Shown here one piece after another: positions 27,173 to 36,338 of a DNA stretch of 64,000 nucleotides; position 1 is the first letter of the stretch, and every line of letters starts with the position of its first letter. The stretch is from Limnochordaceae bacterium (GTDB lineage Bacteria; Bacillota; Limnochordia; Limnochordales; DUMU01). The DNA lies in assembly GCA_014896305.1 (NCBI GenBank), contig JADBKQ010000003.1, positions 62,001-126,000 of the forward strand. Reading direction: 5' to 3'. The notes below the pieces were generated by a model that had not been told where the DNA came from, searched no databases, and saw only the letters and a list, made by a program, of their open reading frames with translations. The translations under genes were made by a program, and so were the position numbers.

Positions 27173-27912
27173 GAGGAGATTCCCCTCCTTTCACATTCCC
27201 GGAGGACTTCCGCCACTACCTCGTTCACCGATCGGCCCGTGCTATCCACCACAACGGCGTCCTCTGCCGGCCGCAGGGGAGCGACCGCCCGGCCCGAGTC
27301 GAGATGATCCCGTTCCTCCACCTGCCGCTCCAGCTCCCCCAGTTCCACCTGGTATCCTTGCTGAACCAGCTCCCGCCAGCGGCGACGGGCCCGTTCTGCT
27401 GGAGAGGCCGTCAAAAAGAGTTTCAATTCCGCTCCAGGGAAGACGACCGTGCCGATGTCCCGCCCATCGACGACCACGTTCCCACCAGCCGCCCACTCCC
27501 GTTGTTGGCGCACCAGTTGTTCACGCACCCCTGGCACCCGCGCCACCCAGGAAACCGCCTGGTTGACCCGAGGCTCTCGGATGAAGCCAGTCACCTCCGT
27601 GTCGTCGACCCATACGTGCCGGCTGTCCGGGCTCACCCGCACGACGATGGACTGTGCCACCTGTCGCAGCGCATCGGGCGTCGCCTGTTGGGGAAGAATC
27701 CCTTTTGCCAGTGCGGCCCAGGTAACGGCACGATACATCGCTCCCGTATCCAGATACCGAAACCCTAATGCCTGAGCGACGCGCCGAGCCAGCGTGCTCT
27801 TGCCGGCGCCGGCCGGCCCGTCCACAGCGATAATCGGGCCTGGCTGCTTTCCCTGCTGGCCCCCGGCAGCCGCCGGATCCGACGGTACGTCTGACGCTGG
27901 TACTTCTGACAC
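27133..27912 (-). CDS. cmk: Cytidylate kinase
   Basis: Phosphorylates CMP and dCMP to the diphosphates. The core has P-loop IAVDGPAGAGKSTLARRVA, LDTGAMYRAVTWAAL, the CMP-binding VDGRDIGTVVFPGAELKLFL, and the lid TASPAERARRRW. The GTG giving VSEVPASDVPSD was chosen; it adds about 27 unconserved residues before the core. The C-terminal end (RGISSCTDSCTGSSGSC) overlaps the plsC start and is serine/cysteine rich, which is not conserved in the family. Length about 259 residues against the usual 220-230. Confidence 0.94.
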   Translation of the reverse strand: MSEVPASDVPSDPAAAGGQQGKQPGPIIAVDGPAGAGKSTLARRVAQALGFRYLDTGAMYRAVTWAALAKGILPQQATPDALRQVAQSIVVRVSPDSRHVWVDDTEVTGFIREPRVNQAVSWVARVPGVREQLVRQQREWAAGGNVVVDGRDIGTVVFPGAELKLFLTASPAERARRRWRELVQQGYQVELGELERQVEERDHLDSGRAVAPLRPAEDAVVVDSTGRSVNEVVAEVLRECERRGISSCTDSCTGSSGSC

Positions 27913-27998
27913 CTTGCCGCCCCCCGCTTGTCCGCACGCGCAAACGGGTCTCCGGAGAAATCCCGGTGACCCGCCGCTACCCAACCCCTGCCATAATA

Positions 27999-29390
27999 TC
28001 ATTTTTCCATTGAACTGTCCCCTGAACCGTCCCCGACCTCCACGTGGGTAAATTGACACAGGCGCTCAAAAAAGCCGGGAAACGATGTGTCCACCCACTG
28101 GATTCCCGATATAGTCACAGGTTGGCGGGCCTGGACCGCAGCGATCGCCAGCGACATGGCCACCCGGTGGTCGCCCAGACTCTCCACCTGCCCACCCTGC
28201 AGGGTCTGAGGACCGTCGATCACCCAGCCGTCCTCTTTCTCCTCGACCTCCACCCCTAAGTGGCCAAGCTGCTCGGCCATACCGTGAATCCGGTCCGACT
28301 CCTTCACCCGTAACTCTGCCGCGTCCTGTACTTGCGTGCGCCCCTGGGCCTGGCTCGCGAGGACGGCCAGCAGCGGCAGTTCATCAATTACGGCAGGGAT
28401 CGTGGCGCCGCCCACGGTTAACCCGCGCAGCTCCCTTCCTTCCACGCTCACATCGGCCACTGGCTCCCCACCTTCCATCCGTTCCGATTGGATGGATACA
28501 CCAGCGCCCATCTTCTCCAGAAGATGGAGAAAAGCAATTCGAGTCGGGTTGATCCCCACTCCCGGGACCGTCACCCGAGATCCTGGACGTAGAGCCGCCA
28601 GCGCCCAGAAGAAAGCAGCCGACGAAGGGTCCGCCGGGATCGTCAAATGAAAGGGGGAAAGTTTGACTTTACGGGCTGCCCAAACACCTTCCACCCTCAC
28701 CCGCCGGCCTTTGCTGGGTTCGACCGGCAGACCCAGCCAGGTCAACAGACGCTCCGTATGATCCCGGGAAGGTGCAGGCTCTTCGATCTGAGTCTGCCCT
28801 CGGGCAAAGAGTCCGGCCAGGAGTAACGCAGACTTGACCTGCGCACTGGCCACCGGCAGCAGATGCCCTTGCCCGACGAGGTAGGTTCCTTGCACTGCCA
28901 GGGGGGCGAAACGTCCGTCGCTCCTGCCCCAAATTCGAGCCCCCATCCGGCGCAAGGGGTCCACGACTCGACCCATGGGACGTCGCCGCAAAGAGGCATC
29001 CCCCGTCAATACAGAAAAGGCGGGAAAGGCCGCCAGAATTCCGGTCAACAGGCGGAAGCCCGTGCCGGAGTTCCCCAGGTCCAGCACATCTTCGGATTCC
29101 CGCCAGCCCTCCCAGCCCGGGCTATGTACATGCACTACTGGCGTACCAGCCTCCCATTGGCTCTCCACCCCCAGTTGTCCCAGAGCCCGTAGGGTGGCTC
29201 GGCAATCCTCGCTGGGAAGGTAGCCCGTCAGCACCGACTCTCCTGCCGCCACAGCCGCCAGAATGGCCGCTCGCTGCGAAATCGACTTGTCCCCGGGGAC
29301 GGGCACCGTCCCCTGGAACGGGCCGGCAGGTGCCGGGAATACTGTAGCGCAGGTAGGGCTGGCAGCTGCCTGCGTCGTCCTGGTTGCCAA
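27999..29390 (-). CDS. aroA: 3-phosphoshikimate 1-carboxyvinyltransferase (EPSP synthase)
   Basis: Condenses shikimate-3-phosphate and phosphoenolpyruvate, the sixth step of the shikimate pathway. Active-site motifs are VPGDKSISQRAAIL (PEP site), DLGNSGTGFRLL, RRRPMGRVVDPLRRMGA, and RVKESDRIHGM near residue 365, followed by DHRVAMSLAIAAV. The 463 residues are slightly long because of about 20 extra N-terminal residues. The TTG start lies after AGGAGGGAAG. Part of an aroH-hisC, aroF, tyrA, aroA cluster. Confidence 0.95.
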   Translation of the reverse strand: MATRTTQAAASPTCATVFPAPAGPFQGTVPVPGDKSISQRAAILAAVAAGESVLTGYLPSEDCRATLRALGQLGVESQWEAGTPVVHVHSPGWEGWRESEDVLDLGNSGTGFRLLTGILAAFPAFSVLTGDASLRRRPMGRVVDPLRRMGARIWGRSDGRFAPLAVQGTYLVGQGHLLPVASAQVKSALLLAGLFARGQTQIEEPAPSRDHTERLLTWLGLPVEPSKGRRVRVEGVWAARKVKLSPFHLTIPADPSSAAFFWALAALRPGSRVTVPGVGINPTRIAFLHLLEKMGAGVSIQSERMEGGEPVADVSVEGRELRGLTVGGATIPAVIDELPLLAVLASQAQGRTQVQDAAELRVKESDRIHGMAEQLGHLGVEVEEKEDGWVIDGPQTLQGGQVESLGDHRVAMSLAIAAVQARQPVTISGIQWVDTSFPGFFERLCQFTHVEVGDGSGDSSMEK

Positions 29391-29460
29391 TTGACTTCCC
29401 TCCTAAACCTGCTGAACCTGCCAGGCGCCACCCCCCTCAGCCGGGCAGCACCCGCTTTCC

Positions 29461-30642
29461 TCACATAGCCCGGCAACGAAAGCCGGCTGCAGCCAACTGC
29501 AATAGCGCCTCGTCTCGTTCCTGCATGCGTTCAAACGCCAGCCGCAAGGTACCGCCGACCCCCTCACGAGCCCGCAGGATCTCGATATCGGTCAGGTTCA
29601 ACCGGTGATGCGCCACGATGCGGGTCACTTCGGCGATCGCCCCCGGCCGGTCCTGCACCTCGACAACCAGCTCCGCCCACGGCTGAACATACCCTTTACG
29701 CCTGGCCGGCAGCCCCGCTCGGGTCTGCCGGGCCGACTCCAGTAGATGAACCAGCCCTTCTTTGTCTTGTTGCGCCAGGAGCTCCCGGAGACTAGCCCAC
29801 ACCTGTTGAAAGGTGTCACCCGCCCAGAGCACGGCCCCGGCGTTGGCTAGCAGGATCTCCGCCCACAGATGCGCATCGGCCGCCGCCACCCTCGTGGTAT
29901 CGCGAAAACCCCCGGCAGCCAGGGCCAAAAGCAGCGGCAGGGCCTGGCTCTCTTGCCTGGCCGTCTCTACCAGGCAAACCGCGGCCAGGTGAGGTAAATG
30001 GCTCACCACCGCCACCATCCGATCATGGGTAGCCGGGTCGACAACCAGTGGCACAGCCCCCACCGCCCGCACCAGCTGCTCCGCCCGGCGCAGGCAGGGC
30101 GCGTCTTCCCCCTTCTGCGCCGGTGGGTCCGGGGTGAGAAGGTAAATGGCGTTTTCAAACAGGTACGGATCGGCCGCCTCCACCCCGCTGCGCTCAGCGC
30201 CGGCCATAGGATGCCCCCCGATGAACCGGGTCGCCTGCCCGCTCTGGCGCACCGCCTCCACCACTGGCCGCTTCACACTGGCTACATCCGTCACCCAGGC
30301 TCCTGCCGGAGCAGCAGCCAGAGCCGCCAGCGTAATCGGCACGGTCGCGTCCACCGGGGTGGCCACCACCACCACGTCCGCCTCTGCCACCGCCTCTGGC
30401 ACGGACGCGGCCGGCTCGGTGATCGCCCCTAGCTCAAGAGCCTGGGACAAGACCGCCTCCACCCGGTCGTAGCCCACCACTGCCCGGGCCGCCCCCCGCC
30501 GGAGTAAGGCCATTCCCAGCGAACCCCCGATGAGGCCGACTCCCAAAATGGCGACCCGCCCCAGGCTGCCACGGGGCAATTCAGAGCTCTCGTGAGCCAG
30601 AGGCGCCTTCCCGTCATGTTCTTGACTCCCAGAGGGTGTCAC
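29461..30642 (-). CDS. tyrA: Prephenate dehydrogenase (ACT-domain type)
   Basis: Oxidises prephenate to 4-hydroxyphenylpyruvate for tyrosine synthesis. The NAD-binding motif is VAILGVGLIGGSLGMALLRR. The catalytic segment has FIGGHPMAGAERSGVEAA (the catalytic His lies here) and VVSHLPHLAAVCLV. A C-terminal ACT domain (about residues 315-390) starts LVVEVQDRPGAIAEVTRIVA and suggests tyrosine feedback. The GTG start has GGGAGG 7 nt upstream. It begins 14 nt after aroF. Confidence 0.94.
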   Translation of the reverse strand: MTPSGSQEHDGKAPLAHESSELPRGSLGRVAILGVGLIGGSLGMALLRRGAARAVVGYDRVEAVLSQALELGAITEPAASVPEAVAEADVVVVATPVDATVPITLAALAAAPAGAWVTDVASVKRPVVEAVRQSGQATRFIGGHPMAGAERSGVEAADPYLFENAIYLLTPDPPAQKGEDAPCLRRAEQLVRAVGAVPLVVDPATHDRMVAVVSHLPHLAAVCLVETARQESQALPLLLALAAGGFRDTTRVAAADAHLWAEILLANAGAVLWAGDTFQQVWASLRELLAQQDKEGLVHLLESARQTRAGLPARRKGYVQPWAELVVEVQDRPGAIAEVTRIVAHHRLNLTDIEILRAREGVGGTLRLAFERMQERDEALLQLAAAGFRCRAM

Positions 30643-30655
30643 GCCTCGGCCTCCC

Positions 30656-31696
30656 TCACCTTTCGTGCACCGGAGCAGGACAGGTGTACGTCCGCCCGAC
30701 CGCCTGCGCCAGAGCTGGAAGGGAAGCCATCAACTCTGAGAACTGCTCTGGCGTGAGAGACTGGGGCCCGTCCGACAACGCCTGTTCCGGATGCGGATGA
30801 ACCTCGATGATGACACCGTCCGCACCGGCCGCCACCGCCGCCCGGGTCATAGCCGGCACGTACTGCCGCTTGCCTGTGCCGTGGCTGGGATCCACGATCA
30901 GCGGCAGGTGGGATAGATCCCGGACCACCGGTACCGAACTGAGGTCCAGCGTGTTCCGGGTGGCCGTTTCAAAAGTGCGGATTCCCCGTTCACATAGAAT
31001 CACCTGGCTATTCCCGCTGCTCAGGATGTACTCGGCCGCCATCAGCCACTCCTCGATGGTGTTGGCCATACCTCTCTTCAGCAAGACGGGCTTGCGGACG
31101 ATGCCAACCTCCCGCAGCAAACTGAAGTTTTGCATGTTCCTGGCCCCGATCTGGAGGATGTCTGCGTACTGGGCTACCAGCTCGACATCTCGTGGGCTAA
31201 GAACCTCGGTGACGACGGGCATGCCCAGCTGCTCCCGGGCCAGGGCCAGAATCTTCAATCCCTCTTCGGCCAGCCCCTGGAAACTGTACGGGGAGGTACG
31301 GGGCTTGTACGCGCCCCCACGCAGGATTGTCGCCCCAGCTGCCCGCACCAGGCGGGCCGTCGCCAGCAGCTGAGCCTCTGACTCCACTGCACACGGGCCG
31401 GCCATCACGACGATCTCCGGCCCACCGATCTCCACGGAGCCCACCCGGACCACCGTCTTGTCCGGGTGGATCTCGCGGCTGGCGAGTTTGAACGGGTGCA
31501 AGATGGGAACGATCTTTTCGACTCCGTCCATGGCCTCGATGGTCTCGATCACGGCGGGAGTCTTGTCCCCGATCGCCCCCACGATCGTTCGCTCGACCCC
31601 GGCGGACAGGTGAATATCAAAGCCAAACTGTCGCAGGCGACGGACGACCTCCTCAATCTGCGCCGGCGTCGCATCATGTTGCATGACGACAATCAC
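30656..31696 (-). CDS. aroF: 3-deoxy-7-phosphoheptulonate synthase (type I-beta, ferredoxin-like N-domain)
   Basis: First enzyme of the shikimate pathway, joining phosphoenolpyruvate and erythrose-4-phosphate. Residues 1-70 ([20 protein letters not shown]) form the ferredoxin-like regulatory domain seen in the Thermotoga type. The barrel has [54 protein letters not shown] and DPSHGTGKR, which together hold the metal and PEP ligands. 346 residues, full length. The spacing to its neighbours is 6-14 nt, so the cluster is one operon. Confidence 0.95.
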   Translation of the reverse strand: MIVVMQHDATPAQIEEVVRRLRQFGFDIHLSAGVERTIVGAIGDKTPAVIETIEAMDGVEKIVPILHPFKLASREIHPDKTVVRVGSVEIGGPEIVVMAGPCAVESEAQLLATARLVRAAGATILRGGAYKPRTSPYSFQGLAEEGLKILALAREQLGMPVVTEVLSPRDVELVAQYADILQIGARNMQNFSLLREVGIVRKPVLLKRGMANTIEEWLMAAEYILSSGNSQVILCERGIRTFETATRNTLDLSSVPVVRDLSHLPLIVDPSHGTGKRQYVPAMTRAAVAAGADGVIIEVHPHPEQALSDGPQSLTPEQFSELMASLPALAQAVGRTYTCPAPVHER

Positions 31697-31702
31697 TGCT
31701 CT

Positions 31703-33265
31703 TCACTCCTTTGCGGCCAGAATCCGATCCAGGGCGGACAAAAACCGGTCGTTTTGCTCCGGCAAACCGATACTGACCCGCAAGAACGTCTCGTTGCCGA
31801 AGATGTCGCCGGTACGAACAATCACGCCCTCTCGCAACAAAGCCTCGAAAACGGGCCGGCACGGGCGTCCGATATCGACGTACACGAAGTTCGCCTGGCT
31901 TGGCACGACCATCAACCCCCGGCGGGAGAGCTCTTGTGCCAAACGACGTCGCTCCGTCAAAACCAGTTCCCGGCTGACACGCACATGCTCCTGATCTTTC
32001 AAGGCTGCTAGCCCGGCAACCTGCGCCAGGCTGTTGACATTGAACGGCTCCCGGACGCGCATCACCCAGCGCACCAGATCCGCCGGCCCTACCGCATACC
32101 CCAGCCGGATACCAGCCAGCCCATAGATCTTGGAGAACGTTCGCAACACGAAGACCGGCCGGCCCTCCACCGCCCACATCAGACCGGGAGAGTACTGGGG
32201 ATCGTCGACGAACTCATGGTACGCTTCGTCCAGAATCAGGATGGTCTCGGGCCGCAGACGGGCCAAGAGGCGTTCCAGCTCGGCCCGGGGCGTCAGGGTG
32301 CCGGTCGGATTGTTGGGGTTGCAGATGTAGACCAGGCGGGTGCGCGGCTGGGCAGCCGCCTGCGCCACGGCCTCCAGATCGAAGTGGAAGTCCCGCAGGG
32401 GCACGGCCACCGGTTCACCCGCCGCCACCCGGCAGGCGAACTCGTACTCACTAAAGCTGGGGGTACCGTATACCACTCGGTCGCCGGGGTTCACAAAGGT
32501 CTCCGCCAGCATCTTGATCATTTCATCGGAGCCATTGCTCACCATGATCTGTGCGGGCACGACCGGTGCCGAGGAGCTGCTCTTCCCGTCTGACCCATCT
32601 ACCGCATCTGAAGCAGGCGACGAACGTTGCGCCTCCAGCTCCCGCTGCAGGTGGTCCGCCAGCGCCTGGCGCAAGCGATAGGCATTGCCGTCCGGGTAAA
32701 GGTGAACCTGGTCAGCCGCCTGGCGGATGGCTGCCTGGGCCAGGGGGGAGGGGCCGAACGGGTTTTCGTTGCTGGCTAACTTGATGACATCGGTCAACCC
32801 GAGCTCTCGCTGAACCTCCTCGATGGGCTTGCCCGGCACGTAGGGTGCAATCCGGGTCACCCCCGGCCGTGGCTTCGGCCCCTCTGGCGACGCGGTCGCC
32901 CGGGAGTCGGGCATCGTCCAATCGGGTCGCAAACACTGGGCCTCGCCCAGGTACACTGGCTGGATCCCCCGAGCCGGGGGATCTCCCTCTACCAGGAGCA
33001 GCACCCGCAAACAGCGGGGCAACCCGCCGGGCACGGCCACCTCTTGCGCGGACAGGAGGGCACTCTGGGTCAGGCCGGCCCGCCGGCCTCCTTCAGCCGG
33101 ATAGGCTGCGTTGAGGTCGCTCGTCGCCGTGTAAAACCCCGCCACCACCCGCTCTGTTGTGAGGTCATTCTCTCGCAGTAAGGCGCGGGTCAGCTCTTCA
33201 GCCCGGGCGAGAATTGTCTCCCGCTCGTTGGCCTGCACCGTTACTGCTCCCCTTACCGCCCACAT
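31703..33265 (-). CDS. Fused chorismate mutase (AroH) and HisC-type aminotransferase
   Basis: One reading frame of about 520 residues with two domains. Residues 1-117 are an AroH-class chorismate mutase beginning MWAVRGAVTVQ; residues equivalent to the B. subtilis catalytic set are R5, E75 (in LSAQEVAVPG), R87 and Y105. Residues 135-520 are a PLP aminotransferase of the HisC type with SNENPFGPSPLA, DEAYHEF (about 346) and the Schiff-base lysine K379 in RTFSKIYGLAGIRLGY. A serine-rich insertion of about 25 residues (213-237) interrupts the aminotransferase. The product would link chorismate rearrangement to transamination, plausibly of prephenate or its keto-acid products; a histidine role is not excluded. 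The ATG has GGAGGACTGTGC upstream. Confidence 0.88.
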   Translation of the reverse strand: MWAVRGAVTVQANERETILARAEELTRALLRENDLTTERVVAGFYTATSDLNAAYPAEGGRRAGLTQSALLSAQEVAVPGGLPRCLRVLLLVEGDPPARGIQPVYLGEAQCLRPDWTMPDSRATASPEGPKPRPGVTRIAPYVPGKPIEEVQRELGLTDVIKLASNENPFGPSPLAQAAIRQAADQVHLYPDGNAYRLRQALADHLQRELEAQRSSPASDAVDGSDGKSSSSAPVVPAQIMVSNGSDEMIKMLAETFVNPGDRVVYGTPSFSEYEFACRVAAGEPVAVPLRDFHFDLEAVAQAAAQPRTRLVYICNPNNPTGTLTPRAELERLLARLRPETILILDEAYHEFVDDPQYSPGLMWAVEGRPVFVLRTFSKIYGLAGIRLGYAVGPADLVRWVMRVREPFNVNSLAQVAGLAALKDQEHVRVSRELVLTERRRLAQELSRRGLMVVPSQANFVYVDIGRPCRPVFEALLREGVIVRTGDIFGNETFLRVSIGLPEQNDRFLSALDRILAAKE

Positions 33266-33404
33266 GCACAGTCCTCCCACGGTAGGCTGGTCCTTCGGTT
33301 CACCCGTAGAACTGAAATGGAACAAAACACCAGGTTCGCTGCTTGTACCCATTCAGAAAGATTTGCACCATCGTAGCACAGCCAACCCGCCACGACTAGA
33401 CCCC

Positions 33405-34160
33405 TTAGACCCCTGTCTCCTCCCGCAAACGGCGTACCTCATCGGGACGCAGAGGCCGCCACTGCCCGGGCGGCAGACCTGCCAATTGCAGCGGCCCTTC
33501 CGCTACCCGTACCAACCGGCGCACCTCATACCCCAGAGCAGCACACATCCGGCGGATCTGGCGATTTCGACCCTCGTGCAGGCGGATGCGAAAGCGCCGT
33601 TCCCCTAATCGTTCGACCTGCACCGGCTGGGTGGGGCCATCTTCCAGCAAGATTCCCTGCCGCCAGGAGTCCAGAGCTCTAGCCGTGAGGGGGCGATCGA
33701 CCTCGACATCGTAGACCTTTTCGGTCTCGTGAGAAGGGTGCATCAGTGCCTGCGCCAGACGACCATCGTTCGTAAGCAGTAGCAGCCCTTCGGAGTCCCA
33801 ATCGAGCCTTCCCACCGGGTAGAGTCGGGGTAGACCGGTCGGGAGAAGGTCGAGAACGGTCGGCCGGCCCCGTTCATCCTTCACAGTGGAGAGAACGAAG
33901 CGTGGCTTGTTCAGCAGGATATAGACCTGGGGAGGTCGAGCCGGCAGCGGCCGCCCGTCGATTTCGATCCGATCGACACCGGGATCGACCGGTTCGGCCA
34001 GACTGGTGTGCACCTTCCCGTTGACGCGCACGCGACCGGCTACGATCCACTGCTCGGCCTGGCGGCGGGAGCACAATCCTCGTTGTGCCAGGAGTTTGGC
34101 CAGTCGTACAGCCCCCCGCGGCGGGGCCACCGCTGCATACGCCTGGCCAGCATGGCGCAT
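33405..34160 (-). CDS. rluB: Ribosomal large-subunit pseudouridine synthase B-type
   Basis: Converts a uridine in 23S rRNA to pseudouridine. An S4-like RNA-binding domain comes first (RLAKLLAQRGLCSRRQAEQWI). The catalytic domain has YPVGRLDWDSEGLLLLTNDG with the conserved aspartate in GRLDWDS, and the C-terminal EGRNRQIRRMCAALGYEV motif. The start is less certain; ATG giving MRHAGQAYAAV was chosen, since longer frames run into low-complexity sequence. The gene is divergent from the DUF2953 gene across a 68-nt gap. Confidence 0.92.
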   Translation of the reverse strand: MRHAGQAYAAVAPPRGAVRLAKLLAQRGLCSRRQAEQWIVAGRVRVNGKVHTSLAEPVDPGVDRIEIDGRPLPARPPQVYILLNKPRFVLSTVKDERGRPTVLDLLPTGLPRLYPVGRLDWDSEGLLLLTNDGRLAQALMHPSHETEKVYDVEVDRPLTARALDSWRQGILLEDGPTQPVQVERLGERRFRIRLHEGRNRQIRRMCAALGYEVRRLVRVAEGPLQLAGLPPGQWRPLRPDEVRRLREETGV

Positions 34161-34227
34161 GCTGATGGGGTCACCCGGATCCTGCCATGGATCGCCGTTG
34201 CGCCCGGGCGGAAGGGAGGATAGTTGT

Positions 34228-34935
34228 ATGGTCCCTTTCCTGGCAGCACTGGGGCGCGTGGTTATGGCCTTCCTCGTATTGTTATTGGCTCTTTGCTTCA
34301 TCGATTTGATTCTACCCATTCGTGTTGCCTTCCGGATTTCCTGGCAAGAAGGTGTGACCTGGCACTGGCAGTTGCGACTCTTTTCCGTGCTGGTGGCTCG
34401 CCAGTGGCGGGGCCCGCTCCCGCTGCCAGCCCGTCGCTGGCGCTGGGTAGAGCCAGTGGAGCGGCGAGCCGTGGAGACCGGTCGTCACTTATTCTACATT
34501 CTCGTCCACCAAGCCCTGACCCACCCCCAGACGACGGCCCGCTGGCTTGGGCGACTCGGCTCCAGGCTTTCCTTGACGGTCAGGCGCTTCTCCTTCCACA
34601 TCGAAGGAAGTACTGGTGATCCTGCCAGTACCGCGCTGTTGTATGGCCTCGGCTGCAGTATCATCTCCGCTCTATGGTCGGGCCCCCCAGGGCCGCAGCC
34701 CCCCGCAGGCAGAAAGCGACCTGGATCCTTGCCCCCCCGTCTCCCCCGGCCTCACCAGCGGGTGGAACTGAGCGCCCGGCTGCAAAGCGGCCAGGCCGGT
34801 CTGCGGTTTTCTTGCATACTGGTGACGCGCCCGGGCCAGATTATCCTTGCACTGATACACAGCGCCTGGCCGGGCTGGCGGCCCCGGCTGAGCCAACGGG
34901 CATCGCTGCGTCGGCAGTCTTCGCTACCCTCCTAG
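34228..34935 (+). CDS. DUF2953-family (YtfI-like) membrane-associated protein
   Basis: The protein begins with a hydrophobic helix (about residues 4-30, ALGRVVMAFLVLLLALCFID). A domain with the DUF2953-like pattern follows, from IRVAFRISWQEGV to LHSAW-type C-terminal residues (ILVTRPGQIILALIHSAW). DUF2953 genes lie directly upstream of gerW/ytfJ in many Bacillota, as here, and that supports the call. A role in sporulation is inferred; no biochemical function is known. The ATG has GGGAGGA eight nt upstream. Confidence 0.7.
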   Translation: MVPFLAALGRVVMAFLVLLLALCFIDLILPIRVAFRISWQEGVTWHWQLRLFSVLVARQWRGPLPLPARRWRWVEPVERRAVETGRHLFYILVHQALTHPQTTARWLGRLGSRLSLTVRRFSFHIEGSTGDPASTALLYGLGCSIISALWSGPPGPQPPAGRKRPGSLPPRLPRPHQRVELSARLQSGQAGLRFSCILVTRPGQIILALIHSAWPGWRPRLSQRASLRRQSSLPS

Positions 34936-34966
34936 ACACCGCCCCTGAGCGGAAAGGGTGAATCGG

Positions 34967-35668
34967 ATGCCAACTCCACATCCCATCGAGAGCTTGTTGG
35001 CCACCGCCATGGAAAGCATCAAAAGCATGGTGGATGTCAACACCATCCTGGGCGATCCCGTGGAAACCGCGGATGGTACGGTCATTCTCCCGGTCTCTCG
35101 CGTCTCGTTTGGCTTTGCGGCCGGTGGCAAAGAGTTTGGCCGGCCGAACGAGGTGCAGGTGGACGAAATGATGCCATCCCCACGCACTGGACAGGGGCAG
35201 GCTAATCCGCCCTTGCCAGATCAAGCACAAGCCAATGCCGACCCCTACGCCGCCAACCCGGTGCAGGCACCGAATGCGGCCGTCCAAGGACAGGGGCAGG
35301 TGCAAGGCCAGGGTGCGAATCAAGGGCAAGGCCAGGCTCGGGGACGCCTGCGCGGGCAAGGTGGAACACAGGGGCAAACGGCAGCCGGCCCTGCCCTGGC
35401 CTACTCCGGAAACCGGGTAACCAGCTACCCCTTCGGCGGCGGCAGTGGGGCGGGCGTCAGCCTCTTTCCCGTCGCTTTCCTCGTCGTCAAAAAGGACGAA
35501 GTCCGTCTGATGACCGTCGACCAGCGCCAGGCCTTCTACGATCGGCTCATCGACCTCGTACCGAAGCTACTGGATTGGATTCGCCCAGCCACGGTGGCTT
35601 CGCCGGCCAGTGAGAACCTGAGGGCCGAGGCGGTGACCCCGACTCCACTCAACCACTCGACGTACTGA
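34967..35668 (+). CDS. gerW: GerW/YtfJ-family sporulation protein with low-complexity insertion
   Basis: Forespore protein linked to spore germination in B. subtilis, where YtfJ/GerW is required with SleB. The N-terminal half (MPTPHPIESLLATAMESIKS to KEFGRPNEVQVDE) and the C-terminal half (AYSGNRVTSYPFGGGSGAG to LDWI) carry the family sequence. Between them, about residues 70-140, is an inserted segment dominated by Q, G, A, N and P with repeated GQGQ units. Such a segment is absent from the usual 150-residue family. The ATG was chosen over the GTG 9 nt earlier because AAAGG is well spaced from it. Convergent with scpB. Confidence 0.9.
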   Translation: MPTPHPIESLLATAMESIKSMVDVNTILGDPVETADGTVILPVSRVSFGFAAGGKEFGRPNEVQVDEMMPSPRTGQGQANPPLPDQAQANADPYAANPVQAPNAAVQGQGQVQGQGANQGQGQARGRLRGQGGTQGQTAAGPALAYSGNRVTSYPFGGGSGAGVSLFPVAFLVVKKDEVRLMTVDQRQAFYDRLIDLVPKLLDWIRPATVASPASENLRAEAVTPTPLNHSTY

Positions 35669-35698
35669 CGTTCGGGTGAACGGTAAACCGCCTGGCGG

Positions 35699-36334
35699 TC
35701 ACCGAGCCGCTCGCTCGCCCCGCCGTCCGGGCCTGCTCGCAGCCATCATGTCCGCAAGCCGGCCAGCGGTTGTCTGCGCCTGCGCAGTCGCCGTCGCCGC
35801 TGCCTCCTGCTGCTCGGGTTGGGGCAATTGCGACAGGCTGTCCAGTCCCAGCTCTACGAGGAAACGCTGCGTCGTCCCATACAGAACCGGGCGGCCGATG
35901 GCATTGGACCGCCCCTTTTCCTCGATCAGGCCTCGCTCCAGTAACGAATGCAAGGCACTGTCAGAATGGACGCCCCGTAACTGATCAATCTCAGCTCGAG
36001 TGATCGGCTGGCGGTAGGCAATGATGGCCAGCACTTCCAGAGCTGCTGCACTCAGACCACTCCGGTCAGGCAAGGTCTTGATTTGGCGAACTAGCGGTGC
36101 GTACTGGGGCCGGGTCACCAATCGGTACCCTTCGGCTACGCGCTGTAGCTCCACCCCACAGGGGCCTTTCTGACGTTCCTGCCACCATTGGGAAAGGGCC
36201 TCTTCCGCGGCTGCCGGTGGTACCTGCAGAATCCGGCCCAGTGTCTCAGCCGAGAGTGGCTCCGCCGTCGCGAACAGGAGCGCCTCCAGCGCCCCCCAGT
36301 CGACCGGAAACTCCGGTAAGACCGGCTGCTTCAC
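35699..36334 (-). CDS. scpB: Segregation and condensation protein B
   Basis: Kleisin partner that, with ScpA and SMC, organises the chromosome. The winged-helix repeats appear in LEALLFATAEPLSAETLGRI and LAIIAYRQPITRAEIDQLRG. The loop RSNAIGRPVLYGTTQRFLVE is characteristic. About 211 residues, with a basic C-terminal tail. The GTG start follows scpA with a 4-nt gap. Confidence 0.93.
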   Translation of the reverse strand: MKQPVLPEFPVDWGALEALLFATAEPLSAETLGRILQVPPAAAEEALSQWWQERQKGPCGVELQRVAEGYRLVTRPQYAPLVRQIKTLPDRSGLSAAALEVLAIIAYRQPITRAEIDQLRGVHSDSALHSLLERGLIEEKGRSNAIGRPVLYGTTQRFLVELGLDSLSQLPQPEQQEAAATATAQAQTTAGRLADMMAASRPGRRGERAAR

Positions 36335-36338
36335 CCTT

